Translations under genes and position numbers: made by a program
In this document: piece after piece, positions 35,574 to 45,383 of the stretch
Layout: the number at the start of each line of letters is the position of its first letter
Position numbering within the stretch: the stretch's first letter is position 1
Notes under the pieces: model-generated
Databases searched by the model: none
Told to the model about the DNA's origin: nothing
Seen by the model: the letters and a program-made list of their open reading frames with translations, nothing else
Assembly (NCBI GenBank): GCA_016869075.1
Contig: VGEY01000003.1
Coordinates: 57,893 to 121,892 of the forward strand
Direction: 5' to 3'
Length of the DNA stretch: 64,000 nt
Origin: Alphaproteobacteria bacterium
GTDB lineage: Bacteria > Pseudomonadota > Alphaproteobacteria > Paracaedibacterales > VGCI01

Positions 35574-38500
35574 ATGACACCATTTATACATTTACGCGTA
35601 CATACAGCGTATTCCCTAGCTGAAGGGGCCATTAAAGTTAAAGAGCTTGTTAAGCGCTGTCATGAGCTAGAGATGCCTGCTCTCGGGATTACGGATACAG
35701 CCAATCTTTTTGGAGCCCTTGAGTTTTCTTTACTTTGTGTAGAATCTGGCATCCAACCCATCATAGGGTGTCAAATACGCTTGGCAAGGACTGTCAATAC
35801 CTCTCCTGTCTTACATAAGGTGCAGGAACCTGACGAACTGGTATTAATTGCAAAAAATGAGGAAGGCTATCGAAATTTACTTCATCTCATCAGTAACTCT
35901 TATCTTAAGGCCAATCCAGGGATATTACCTCAAATAAGTCTTGAAGAGTTAAAGGAACGAAGAGATGGCCTTATTGTGCTTACAGGAGGACCTGCGGGGC
36001 CTTTGGGCCGATTAATTCTTGAAGGACAACGCACCGAGGCAGAACAAATTCTTCAAAGTTTAAAAGACTGTTTTCCGGGTCATTTATATATTGAGATTAT
36101 GCGCCATGGTTTGTCCCAGGAAAAACAAACGGAGGGACTTCTCCTGGAATTTGCTCATCAGTTTGATGTTCCCATCGTTGCAACCAATGAAGTTTTCTTT
36201 AATGCAGCAGACATGTATGAGGCCCATGATGCGCTCTTGTGCATTGCCGAGGGTCGTTATCTTAATGAAGATGATCGTCGCCGTGTAACACCACATCATT
36301 GTTTTAAGACATCTGAAGAGATGGTGCAGCTGTTTTCTGATTTGCCTGAGGCTATACAAAATACTCTTGTGATCGCTCAGAGATGTTCTTATATGCCCAC
36401 AGCGCGTGACCCAATTTTACCACCGTATCCTGTCCCGTCAGGTTTGAGTGAAGCACAGGAACTTCGGAATAAGGCTGAAGAGGGTTTGGAAGATCGTCTT
36501 AGAAAGCAGGTTTATACATCTGATGATTCTGATGAGGAAAAAGAGGGTAAACAACGTCTCTATTCAGATCGGTTGAATTATGAAATAGAGGTCATTGAGA
36601 AAATGGGCTTCCCTGGCTATTTCTTGATCGTTGCTGACTTTATTCAATGGGCCAAGAGTCAAGGAATACCTGTCGGTCCTGGCAGAGGATCAGGAGCAGG
36701 ATCATTAGTTGCATGGGCTTTAACCATAACAGATATTGATCCAATTCGGTTTGGTTTGCTCTTTGAGCGTTTTTTAAATCCAGAACGTGTCTCCATGCCG
36801 GACTTCGATATTGACTTTTGCCAGGATAGAAGAGATGAGGTCATTGCTTATGTACGTTGTAGGTATGGTGATGATCGAGTTGCACACATCATCACTTTTG
36901 GAAAGATGCAAGCCAAGATGGTTTTGCGAGATGTGGGACGCGTTCTCCAATTACCCTACGGCCAAATTGACCGCATTTCTAAGCTTGTTCCCAATAACCC
37001 AACGAATCCCGTCACTTTAGAGCAAGCATTGGAAATGGAGCCCCTCTTAAAACAGGCGCGCGATACGGATCCTTCTGTTGCAACCATGATTGATATTGGG
37101 ATGAAATTAGAAGGTCTTTACCGCCACGCTTCAACGCATGCTGCAGGTGTCGTTATTGGAGATCGGCCGTTGGCAGATTTAGTACCACTCTATAAGGACG
37201 AGGGATCAGAATTGCCTGCCACCCAATTTAGCATGAAATATGTTGAATTAGCCGGGCTTCTAAAGTTTGACTTTTTAGGATTGAAAACTCTCACAATTAT
37301 TGAGAACTGTTGTCAGTGTTTACGTTCCAAAGGTGTGAACATTGATATTTCTCAAATCCCTTTAGATGATCAGAAAACATTTGATTTGCTCCAGCGTGTT
37401 GAAACGGTTGGGGTGTTCCAAGTTGAAAGTGCGGGCATGCGAGATGTGTTACGTAAACTACGACCAGACCGCTTTGAAGATTTAATCGCATTGGTGGCGC
37501 TTTACAGACCGGGACCAATGGATGATATTCCGCGCTATTTGGCATGTAAGCATGGAGAAGAAAAAGTAACCTATCTTCATTCTGAATTGCAGCCAATTCT
37601 GGAAGGCACGTATGGTGTCATGGTTTATCAAGAACAAGTCATGCAAATTGCACAAGTTCTCGGAGGATATACTCTAGGAGCAGCAGATTTACTCCGTCGT
37701 GCTATGGGAAAAAAAATTAAGTCTGAAATGAATGCACAACGTACTTTATTTATAGAAGGTGCAGTCAACAATGGTCTTACGTCTGCAATTGCCAGTCAAA
37801 TTTTTGATCAAATGGCCAAGTTTGCTGGCTATGGTTTTAATAAATCACACTCAGCTCCCTATGCATTGCTAACCTATCAAACTGCATACTTGAAGGCTAA
37901 TCATCCATTGGAATTTTTTGCAGCTACAATGACCTATGATTTGAATAATACGGATAAACTGAATGTGTTCCGTCAAGATTTAGAACGCTTGAAAATTCCG
38001 CTTCTTCCACCAAACATCAATGCTTCCGATGTTACCTTTTGTGTTGAAGGAGAGAGCATTCGTTATGCCCTTGCTGCCGTTAAAGGAGTCGGTGAGGCAG
38101 GAATGAAAATGGTTATTGCTGATCGTGAAAAAAATGGTCCCTTTAAAGATCTTACTGATTTTGCTGTACGTATGGGGACCTCACGTGCGTTAGGATCATT
38201 GAACAAGCGTCAGCTTGAGAATCTTGTTGCTGCGGGTGCGTTCGATTGTTTAAATACTAACCGCAAACAAACTTATCTCGCCATTGAAACAATTTTACGA
38301 CAAGCCCAGCTCGTTGCACAGGAACAGCAAAGCCAACAGAGCAGTTTATTTGGGTTTAGTGCTGCTAAAGAAAATCATATTATGACCTTACCAAATGTTA
38401 AAGATTGGGGGGCCCTTGAAAAACTTCAGCAAGAATTTAACGCGTTAGGTTTTTACTTATCAGCTCATCCCCTTGATATTTACGGATCCTCTCTTGGTCG

Positions 38501-39035
38501 GTTAGGGGTGACTCAAAGTAGTTATTTGAAAGATATGGGAGATGGGACTTTAGTCAAGCTTGCAGGGATTGTATTAGTCAAACAAGAACGCACTTCAAAG
38601 GCAGGCCAAAAATATGCTTTTGTCCAATTGTCAGATGGCCAAGGAATTTTTGAAATAACAGTTTTTTCAGAAGTTTTTGCGCGCAGCCGCGACCATTTAG
38701 AACCCGGCACGCCTTTATATATAAGTGCTATCCTAAAGCAAGAGCCTGAAAGTGATGGTTTCCGGTTAACCACGCAAGGAATCCAACTTCTGGATCATGC
38801 TATGCAATCTCTCACAAGAATGATTAAAGTCCGGTTAAATAATCTTGCAAAAGCTGATGACTTCCAAAAAATTCTATCCCCTTCAAAGGGAGGGTCTGTG
38901 CGTGTGTGTTTAGAAGTAATTCTAGATGCTTTACACCCTATCCAAATTCATCTGCCGGATAGTTATCATATTCACGCTGAAACGCGTTCCAACTTATTGG
39001 GTTTGGAAGGAGTAACAAGCATTGAAGATGTGTAG
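35574..39035 (+). CDS. dnaE: DNA polymerase III subunit alpha
   Basis: A 1153-residue replicative polymerase subunit. The N-terminal PHP domain has H6 and H10 (HLRVHTAYSLAEG). Catalytic aspartates are in SMPDFDIDFC (about 407-414). Other polymerase blocks are GPGRGSGAGSLVAWAL and YQEQVMQIAQVLGGY. The helix-hairpin-helix region and the C-terminal OB domain (VKLAGIVLVKQERTSKAGQK) are complete. The length is typical of alphaproteobacterial DnaE1. It is preceded by an AT-rich gap of about 285 bases and followed after 12 bases by a broken secreted-protein gene. Confidence 0.98.
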   Translation: MTPFIHLRVHTAYSLAEGAIKVKELVKRCHELEMPALGITDTANLFGALEFSLLCVESGIQPIIGCQIRLARTVNTSPVLHKVQEPDELVLIAKNEEGYRNLLHLISNSYLKANPGILPQISLEELKERRDGLIVLTGGPAGPLGRLILEGQRTEAEQILQSLKDCFPGHLYIEIMRHGLSQEKQTEGLLLEFAHQFDVPIVATNEVFFNAADMYEAHDALLCIAEGRYLNEDDRRRVTPHHCFKTSEEMVQLFSDLPEAIQNTLVIAQRCSYMPTARDPILPPYPVPSGLSEAQELRNKAEEGLEDRLRKQVYTSDDSDEEKEGKQRLYSDRLNYEIEVIEKMGFPGYFLIVADFIQWAKSQGIPVGPGRGSGAGSLVAWALTITDIDPIRFGLLFERFLNPERVSMPDFDIDFCQDRRDEVIAYVRCRYGDDRVAHIITFGKMQAKMVLRDVGRVLQLPYGQIDRISKLVPNNPTNPVTLEQALEMEPLLKQARDTDPSVATMIDIGMKLEGLYRHASTHAAGVVIGDRPLADLVPLYKDEGSELPATQFSMKYVELAGLLKFDFLGLKTLTIIENCCQCLRSKGVNIDISQIPLDDQKTFDLLQRVETVGVFQVESAGMRDVLRKLRPDRFEDLIALVALYRPGPMDDIPRYLACKHGEEKVTYLHSELQPILEGTYGVMVYQEQVMQIAQVLGGYTLGAADLLRRAMGKKIKSEMNAQRTLFIEGAVNNGLTSAIASQIFDQMAKFAGYGFNKSHSAPYALLTYQTAYLKANHPLEFFAATMTYDLNNTDKLNVFRQDLERLKIPLLPPNINASDVTFCVEGESIRYALAAVKGVGEAGMKMVIADREKNGPFKDLTDFAVRMGTSRALGSLNKRQLENLVAAGAFDCLNTNRKQTYLAIETILRQAQLVAQEQQSQQSSLFGFSAAKENHIMTLPNVKDWGALEKLQQEFNALGFYLSAHPLDIYGSSLGRLGVTQSSYLKDMGDGTLVKLAGIVLVKQERTSKAGQKYAFVQLSDGQGIFEITVFSEVFARSRDHLEPGTPLYISAILKQEPESDGFRLTTQGIQLLDHAMQSLTRMIKVRLNNLAKADDFQKILSPSKGGSVRVCLEVILDALHPIQIHLPDSYHIHAETRSNLLGLEGVTSIEDV

Positions 39036-39047
39036 AGGAAGTTCCAT

Positions 39048-40711
39048 ATGTCGTTTTATAAAATTATTCTCCTCGCCTTTATGGGTCTTTGTCTCACACA
39101 AGTACTTTCTATGGAAAATGATGATAATGATGCCCAAAGTACAATAGGGGGACCAATAGCCAAGTTAGGAACTAAGGTTCAGGTATCTCAAAAAGATAAA
39201 TTCACACACACTTGGGCAAGAATAGAATCCCTTATCGTGGCTCGGCTCGAGGAATACAACGAGATTTTATCTTTACTTGGATCTGATTTTAAAAGGGTCT
39301 TGTAAAACTCTATGACACAATTCCACAAGATTTTATGAAAGTTTTTACCACAGGAGATTTTTTATCTTTATCTATACCCTCGATTAAAAAACATATCGAA
39401 GTATTGAATTTTTATTCCACTGTGGGCAAAGATAGTTGTTTTGCATGAAGGTAGATTCCTTTTTAATGAGACTTGTTAATTCTCGTTGTGAACTCGCGGA
39501 TAGAATTGAAACGATCGGTAAAGCAACGTTGAAACCGAAAAATAGAAGGAATCAACAAGAAGTATTAATGGAAGTCATTCTTTATATTTCTTTAACAAGA
39601 ATTTACAAAGATGATTCGAAGTTTATAGAATATCTTATAAGTAAATTATCTCCATTTCAATTTGGTGTTTTTGAGTACTGGCAAATTGGTTTCTTAGAAT
39701 ACAGAAAAAAGAGATCTTGAAGAAGCATCAAAAAAGATGTCTCAACATCTCAAAAGTAATATGCGCACTTTTACACATTCTGAGTTTCCCCAAATTGAAG
39801 ATAAATATGCTCTTAATTTAAGAAGCCAAAACCATATATGGGATCAATTAGAGTTTCAGCGAGATGAATGTTTCAAAGGAATCAAAAGTGCGCCTTTGAT
39901 TGTAAACTGCCCACCTGATATAGCTCAAAAATTAATAGGAGGTTATGCTTCAATATTTGCGAGAATGAGCATCTTTTTTCAACAATTTAGGCAACCAAAT
40001 TTAATACAATCTCTTAAAGATAAATTTCCTGATTTTGAAGGAGAAACATTCATAAACCTTGTAAAGGAGAGTCGCGATGACGCTCTAGCTAATGAGTGGA
40101 AAAATGACACGTCTCTTTCACATCCTAAAGATAAGACCCAAAAACCACTCGGCAGGAAAACTCCTTTAACGCACCAATCAGATGAGAGTAAATCGACTCT
40201 CCTACAAGATGAAGAGAATACCTCCCCTTTTAAAGATGCAAAAGAAGCATCAGAATGCGTTTCTGAGCCTATGGATCCTCCGTTGGATGAGGTTCCTTTT
40301 GGACCTAGAATTACAGAACTTGAAAGGAAAAGGCTGCGTCGTGCACAAAGAGAAGAACAACAACGACGTGCTAAAGAATGGGTTCAGCAAAGACATGCTG
40401 AGCATCTTAAAGAGGCTGACTTAACAACAAATCGAGAGCTTGTTTCAACTTTTAAATGGATGAATGATATCATCAATCCTGAAATAACTCTGACCTACCA
40501 ATCGATTGTTGAAAAATTAAGACAAATCGCTTCCGTCAAAAACGGGGAAGGGTCCCGCCGCCATTTTGTCATTTATGATACACCCTTAGGCCGTCCTGTT
40601 GCCTGTTTTTATCATGAACCTCACCCTGATCAAGCTGTCCGCATCGAAAGATGGCGCGAGAGCATATCAGAAGCATTAAAAAAGGCGGGGTATTATCAAT
40701 ATAAAAGCTAA
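39048..40711 (+). pseudogene. Broken secreted-protein gene with three frameshifts; HicA-like C-terminus
   Basis: Coding potential runs through three frames. A signal peptide with a good ribosome binding site starts at 39048 (MSFYKIILLAFMGLCL) and reads to KRVL. The next frame continues VKLYDTIPQDFMKVFTTGDF up to about 39440. A third continues KVDSFLMRLVNSRCELADRI to 39720. A last frame continues TEKRDLEEASKKM to 40711. Each break sits at a short homopolymer (AAAAGGG, TTTT, AAAAAA). The intact product would be about 550 residues. Its centre is hydrophilic and charged. The last 60 residues (GSRRHFVIYDTPLGRP, ... ALKKAGYY) recall the HicA/YcfA fold, but only weakly. It is probably decayed; the remaining long frame of 324 residues could still be expressed. 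Confidence 0.7.
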
Positions 40712-40816
40712 CCGGTTGCATAGATTCTTTTTTGTTTAAAAGAGGGGCAATCTTGTGATAGTATCCCTGAAGAATTTGAATTCTTTTAATTAATTTTTTG
40801 AGGAGACTTAACAAGC

Positions 40817-41836
40817 TTGGCTGATATACGTTTTTATCAAAACACCGGCCCCTATACTCTTCAAGATCTTGCAGCTATATGTGGTGCAACGCCAGGACCA
40901 CAGGCAAACCCTAATCTCATCATTATTGACGTGGCCCCCCTTCACAAGGCAGAAAAGGGACATATCAGTTTTTTTCATAATCCCAAATATCTTGATCACT
41001 TTAAAGAGACAAAGGCCGGTGCCTGTCTTGTGTCAGAGGAATATGTAAAATATGCTCCAAAAGGGATGGCTTTGCTTCTTTCCCCTAAACCTTATAGGGC
41101 GTATGGCCAAGTGGCATCCCTCTTTTATCCCTCTTCCAAAAGGGACCCAAACATCTCTCCCCATGCATCAATTCATTCAACAGCTAAAATAGGAAAAAAT
41201 TGTTACATTGGCCCCTTTACTGTTATTGAGGCTCATGTGACCATTGGAGATGGTTGTGAGATCAAATCTAATACGACCATTGAAGCGGGCGTTGAATTAG
41301 GAAGTGAATGTTCTATAGATACGAATGTAACGATTAGCCATGCTATATTGGGCAAACGTGTTGTTGTAAAGGCGGGTGCACGCATTGGCCAGAAAGGCTT
41401 TGGGTTCCAAATGGATGAGGAAGGTCACCTTGATATCCCCCAACTTGGTCGTGTTATTATTGGAGATGATGTAGAAGTAGGATCAAATACATGCATTGAT
41501 AGAGGTTCGGAGTCGGATACCATTATTGGATGTGGGACGCGAATTGATAATTTGGTTCAGATAGCACATAACGTACACATTGGTGAAAACTCAGTTATTG
41601 TTGCCCAAACAGGGATAGCGGGGAGTACCCATTTAGGGCGGTTCGTCGTCGTGGCTGGTCAGGTAGGAATTGCTGGCCATCTTTCAATTGGTGATGGTGT
41701 TAGAATTGCAGCTCAAAGTGGCATCATGCGTGATATTGAAAAAGGAGAGGTCGTAGCAGGATATCCATCTGTTCCTGTGCGCGAGTGGCATCGACAAAAC
41801 ATAGCCATTAAAAAACTTGGACAAAAAGGGAGTTGA
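40817..41836 (+). CDS. lpxD: UDP-3-O-(3-hydroxyacyl)glucosamine N-acyltransferase
   Basis: A 339-residue lipid A enzyme adding the N-linked acyl chain from acyl-ACP. The N-terminal uridine-binding domain (YTLQDLAAICGATPG) is followed by a left-handed beta-helix of hexapeptide repeats. The catalytic His is in NLVQIAHNVHIGENSVI. The start is TTG at 40817 with AGGAG at 40801-40805. It begins the lpxD-fabZ-lpxA-lpxI-lpxB operon. bamA, which usually precedes lpxD, is replaced here by the broken gene. Confidence 0.97.
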   Translation: MADIRFYQNTGPYTLQDLAAICGATPGPQANPNLIIIDVAPLHKAEKGHISFFHNPKYLDHFKETKAGACLVSEEYVKYAPKGMALLLSPKPYRAYGQVASLFYPSSKRDPNISPHASIHSTAKIGKNCYIGPFTVIEAHVTIGDGCEIKSNTTIEAGVELGSECSIDTNVTISHAILGKRVVVKAGARIGQKGFGFQMDEEGHLDIPQLGRVIIGDDVEVGSNTCIDRGSESDTIIGCGTRIDNLVQIAHNVHIGENSVIVAQTGIAGSTHLGRFVVVAGQVGIAGHLSIGDGVRIAAQSGIMRDIEKGEVVAGYPSVPVREWHRQNIAIKKLGQKGS

Positions 41837-41842
41837 GAGACA

Positions 41843-42358
41843 ATGACTCAATCAAGTGTAATCGTTCATGATTTTAAAAAGCCGACAGAGTTGAACGCAG
41901 AAAAAGAGCGCACACCTTCTGTTGGAATAGAAGAGATTATGTCTCTCATTCCTCATCGTTATCCTATTCTGTTGGTTGATCGTGTAGAAAGCATCCAGTT
42001 GGATCATCGAGCTGTCGGCATCAAAAATGTATCGATGAATGAGTGGTATTTCCAAGGCCATTTCCCTGGTAAGCCTATTTTACCGGGTGTGTTGATTGTT
42101 GAAGCAATGGCTCAAACTGCGGCCGTTTTAGTCATGAAGACTCTTGGCATAAAAGATGAAAAATTGGTTTATTTTATGTCCATTGAAGAAGCTAAATTTC
42201 GAAAGCCTGTTGTCCCAGGGGATGTTTTACACTTGGAAGTTATTAAGGAGAAAAGTAGGGGAGCTGTTTGGAAATTTCGCGGCAATGCTTATGTTGGTGA
42301 TCATTTGGTTGCAGAATCTGTTTTTGCTGCCATGATCGCTGATAAAGAAGTCAGCTAA
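41843..42358 (+). CDS. fabZ: 3-hydroxyacyl-ACP dehydratase FabZ
   Basis: A 171-residue hotdog-fold dehydratase that removes water from beta-hydroxyacyl-ACP and so competes with LpxA for substrate. His73 in [14 protein letters not shown] and Glu87 in VEAMAQTAA are the active residues. The [13 protein letters not shown] opening is typical. It carries about 25 extra residues at the N-terminus. It lies six bases after lpxD. Confidence 0.97.
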   Translation: MTQSSVIVHDFKKPTELNAEKERTPSVGIEEIMSLIPHRYPILLVDRVESIQLDHRAVGIKNVSMNEWYFQGHFPGKPILPGVLIVEAMAQTAAVLVMKTLGIKDEKLVYFMSIEEAKFRKPVVPGDVLHLEVIKEKSRGAVWKFRGNAYVGDHLVAESVFAAMIADKEVS

Positions 42359-42512
42359 TGTACACGGTGTTTTCTTCCAAAATCATAAGAAATCTGCGCA
42401 GCTCTTCTCTGCGGTAATACTTTGTAACATTCTACCATTTGCCACTCTACGGAGGGATGGGTCATCCTAGGCATAGAAGGTAAAATGAGGTAATTATAAG
42501 CAAGGTTTAATA

Positions 42513-43313
42513 ATGTCACAAATTCATCCCACAGCATTGATAGATAGCAAGGCACAGCTGGGGAATGATGTGAAAATTGGTCCCTTTTGCTGCGTAGGTC
42601 CCGATGTTGTTTTAGGAGACAATGTTACCCTTATTTCTCATGTAACAATTGCAGGGCGCACCCAAATTGGATCAGGCACGATTATTTATCCCTTTGCCTC
42701 GATCGGCCATCCCCCCCAAGATTTGAAATATAATGGTGAGTCTTCTCAATTGCTCATTGGAGAAAATAATAAAATTCGTGAGTATGTAACTCTTCAACCC
42801 GGTACAGAAGGGGGAGGTATGCTTACTCAGATTGGAAATAACAATTTATTTATGGTGGCGTCCCACGTTGCTCATGATTGCAAAATTGGAAACCATGTCA
42901 TTATGGCGAATGGAGCAACTTTAGGGGGACACGTTGAAATTGACGATTATGCCATTATAGGGGGGTTGTCCGCAGTCCATCAATTTGTCCGTATTGGAGC
43001 ACATGCCATAATTGGAGGAATGTCCGGTGTGGAAAATGATGTTATCCCTTATGGTCATGTAAAGGGTGAGCGCGCGCATTTATCCGGATTAAATTTAGTA
43101 GGGTTAAAACGGCGTGGTTTTTCTACAGACTCAATTCAGGTACTCCGCAATGCGTATCAAGAGTTATTTGAGGGAACCGCTCCCACACTGTCAGATCGCG
43201 TGGATGTCGTTGCTGATAAATATGCCGAAAGTGAAGATGTTATGCAGATTATTAGCTTTATCAAACACGATTCTCACCGGCGCCTTTGTTTACCCTCTAC
43301 AATCGCGGCTTAA
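42513..43313 (+). CDS. lpxA: UDP-N-acetylglucosamine acyltransferase
   Basis: A 266-residue first enzyme of lipid A synthesis, with left-handed beta-helix repeats from IHPTALIDSKAQLG onward. The catalytic His121 is in SHVAHDCKIGNHV. The helical C-terminal domain with LNLVGLKRRGFSTDSIQVLR is present. A gap of about 150 bases to fabZ holds only a 19-codon reading frame that overlaps the fabZ stop. Confidence 0.97.
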   Translation: MSQIHPTALIDSKAQLGNDVKIGPFCCVGPDVVLGDNVTLISHVTIAGRTQIGSGTIIYPFASIGHPPQDLKYNGESSQLLIGENNKIREYVTLQPGTEGGGMLTQIGNNNLFMVASHVAHDCKIGNHVIMANGATLGGHVEIDDYAIIGGLSAVHQFVRIGAHAIIGGMSGVENDVIPYGHVKGERAHLSGLNLVGLKRRGFSTDSIQVLRNAYQELFEGTAPTLSDRVDVVADKYAESEDVMQIISFIKHDSHRRLCLPSTIAA

Positions 43314-43326
43314 GATGAGGTGATAT

Positions 43327-44172
43327 GTGCAGATTATAGGTCTTCTTGCTGGTAAAGGAGAACTTCCTTATAAAATTCTTCAACATTGCCTCCAACACAA
43401 TAAGCCTATAGTTCTCGTTGCCTTTGAAGGACAAACTGATTCTGATTTAATTAATCTTCAAGAGAAACATTCTCAAAATTTTGTGTGGGCAAATTTTGGA
43501 GCTGTCGGAAAGATTCTACGGTTTTTAAAAGAAAATAAAGTCACCCATCTGGTGATGGCAGGCGCAATGGAGCGCCCCTCTTGGTCAGGCCTAAAACTTG
43601 ATTGGAAGGGAGCACAATGGTTTGCAAAAATGGGCTTGGCAAAGACGGGAGCGAGCGCTTCGGGAGACGATTGGTTGCTGAAAAAAATCATACATATGTT
43701 GAAAAACGAGGGATTTGAGGTGATAAGCGCAGGAGATATCTTAGATGATCTGCTAGCTCCAGAAGGCATTATGGGCCTTCATCAACCACAAGAAACTGAT
43801 TGGCAAGATATTAAGCAAGGAAAAGAAATCACACGCCTTCTTGGCATAGGAGATATAGGTCAAGCCGTTGTGATCCAACAAGGGCTTGTGCTTGGGGTAG
43901 AGGCCATTGAGGGAACCGAAGCTCTTCTTGTTCGGTGTGGCTCCCTAAGGAGAAAGGGGCGGGGAGGGGTTTTGGTAAAAATGGCAAAACCACATCAAAG
44001 TCGTGCTGTTGATTTGCCAACAATCGGCGTCTCAACAGTTCATCAAGCGCATAAGGCAGGCCTCTGTGGTATTGCAATAGAAGCAGGTTCAACGCAAATC
44101 TTAGATAAGCAAGCTGTTATAGAAGCGGCGGATGCAGCGGGCCTTTACCTTGTGGGTATTCGTCATTCATGA
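43327..44172 (+). CDS. lpxI: UDP-2,3-diacylglucosamine pyrophosphatase LpxI
   Basis: A 281-residue enzyme that hydrolyses UDP-diacylglucosamine to lipid X; it is the alphaproteobacterial alternative to LpxH. The N-terminal IIGLLAGKGELPYKIL, the TKTGASASGDDWLLK-like region (AKTGASASGDDWLLK), and the C-terminal KPHQSRAVDLPTIGVSTV and IGVS...AGLCGIAIEAGSTQ blocks are family marks. It starts with GTG after GAGGTG. The stop overlaps lpxB (ATGA). Confidence 0.95.
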   Translation: MQIIGLLAGKGELPYKILQHCLQHNKPIVLVAFEGQTDSDLINLQEKHSQNFVWANFGAVGKILRFLKENKVTHLVMAGAMERPSWSGLKLDWKGAQWFAKMGLAKTGASASGDDWLLKKIIHMLKNEGFEVISAGDILDDLLAPEGIMGLHQPQETDWQDIKQGKEITRLLGIGDIGQAVVIQQGLVLGVEAIEGTEALLVRCGSLRRKGRGGVLVKMAKPHQSRAVDLPTIGVSTVHQAHKAGLCGIAIEAGSTQILDKQAVIEAADAAGLYLVGIRHS

Positions 44173-45383
44173 CCCAATACACAATTTTTTTATCAGCTGG
44201 AGAACCTTCAGGTGATTTTTTAGGAAGTCAGCTCATGAAGGCTTTAAAAAAACTTTTAGGTGATTCAATAAAATTTACAGGTATTGGTGGCCCCTTAATG
44301 ACGGCTGAGGGGTTAACCTCTTTGTTTCCGATGGAAGAACTTTCCGTAATGGGCTTTGCTGAAGTTCTTCCCCATATTTGGAGAATCAAAAAACGCATTC
44401 AACAGACGGTTGAAGCCATTGAAACTCAGAGACCAGATGCTGTGGTTACCATAGATTCTCCAGGGTTTAATTTTCGTGTTGGCAAAGCGCTAAAGAAGCG
44501 TATAAGAAGTATTCCCTTGATCCATTATACGGCTCCTTCTGTTTGGGCATGGCGTGCAAAGCGTGCAAAAAGTATTGCCAAATTTCTCGATCATTTGTTG
44601 GTCCTTTTCCCTTTTGAACCTCTTTATTTTGAAAAAGAAGGATTGCCAACTACTTTTGTTGGACATCCGGTTGTTGAAATGAATCTTTCCCAAAAGAAAG
44701 ATTTAACTTTTCGTGATCGTCATAGAATACCGTATGATGTACCGCTCTTAACACTTCTGCCGGGGAGCCGTCGTGCAGAAGTAACGCGCCTCTTACCAGT
44801 CTTTCAGAAAACGGTTTTTCTTCTTCAGAAAAAGATTCCAAATCTCCATATCGTCATTCCAACTCTGCCTCACTTGGAAAAGTTCATTCGTGAGAAAATT
44901 ACCTTTTCTGCAACTATAACAACAGAGCAATCAGAAAAATTTGCAGCCTTTCAAGAAAGTCAAGCTGCCCTGGCAGCAAGTGGAACGGTTGTACTTGAGT
45001 TGGCTGCAGCAGGTTTGCCAATGGTCATAGCTTATAAGCTACATCCCCTTACATACTTCCTCATTCGTCGTATGATAAAGATAAAATATGCTTCTTTGGT
45101 TAATATATTAATGGGGCAAGAAGTTGTTTCGGAGTTGATACAAGATAAATGTATCGCTCCTGCATTATGTGCAGCTGTTGAAAGTCTTCTTACTGACAAA
45201 GCGAAAGAGAAACAAATGCGTCAACGAATGAATGAAGTTATTAAAAAACTAAAGCCTCCGGCAGATTATCAAAGCCCGAGTTTATGTGCTGCTCACTCTG
45301 TTTTTAATCTTACCCATGAATCTACAATTTCATCCAAAAAACAAATATCACGTAGTTGTATGGAACCAAGTAAAGTGACATAA
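44169..45383 (+). CDS. lpxB: Lipid-A-disaccharide synthase
   Basis: A 404-residue GT-B glycosyltransferase (GT19) joining lipid X and UDP-diacylglucosamine. The N-terminal SAGEPSGDFLGSQLMKAL, the IHYTAPSVWAWRAKRAK block and LLPGSRRAEVTRLLPVF are diagnostic. The C-terminal catalytic block AASGTVVLELAAAGLPMVIAY is also intact. The last 30 residues overlap, tail to tail, with the unknown secreted gene on the other strand by 91 bases. It completes the lipid A operon. Confidence 0.96.
   Translation: MTQYTIFLSAGEPSGDFLGSQLMKALKKLLGDSIKFTGIGGPLMTAEGLTSLFPMEELSVMGFAEVLPHIWRIKKRIQQTVEAIETQRPDAVVTIDSPGFNFRVGKALKKRIRSIPLIHYTAPSVWAWRAKRAKSIAKFLDHLLVLFPFEPLYFEKEGLPTTFVGHPVVEMNLSQKKDLTFRDRHRIPYDVPLLTLLPGSRRAEVTRLLPVFQKTVFLLQKKIPNLHIVIPTLPHLEKFIREKITFSATITTEQSEKFAAFQESQAALAASGTVVLELAAAGLPMVIAYKLHPLTYFLIRRMIKIKYASLVNILMGQEVVSELIQDKCIAPALCAAVESLLTDKAKEKQMRQRMNEVIKKLKPPADYQSPSLCAAHSVFNLTHESTISSKKQISRSCMEPSKVT

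Noticed and set aside
40770..40785. AT-rich hairpin AAGAA-TTTGAA-TTCTT followed by T-rich sequence before lpxD
   Set aside because: A five-base AT stem is too weak to call a terminator in such AT-rich DNA.
42355..42555. Minus-strand frame of 66 codons in the fabZ-lpxA gap, and a 19-codon plus frame starting at the fabZ stop
   Set aside because: Neither has a ribosome binding site of note or a recognisable sequence; the gap is only about 150 bases inside an operon.
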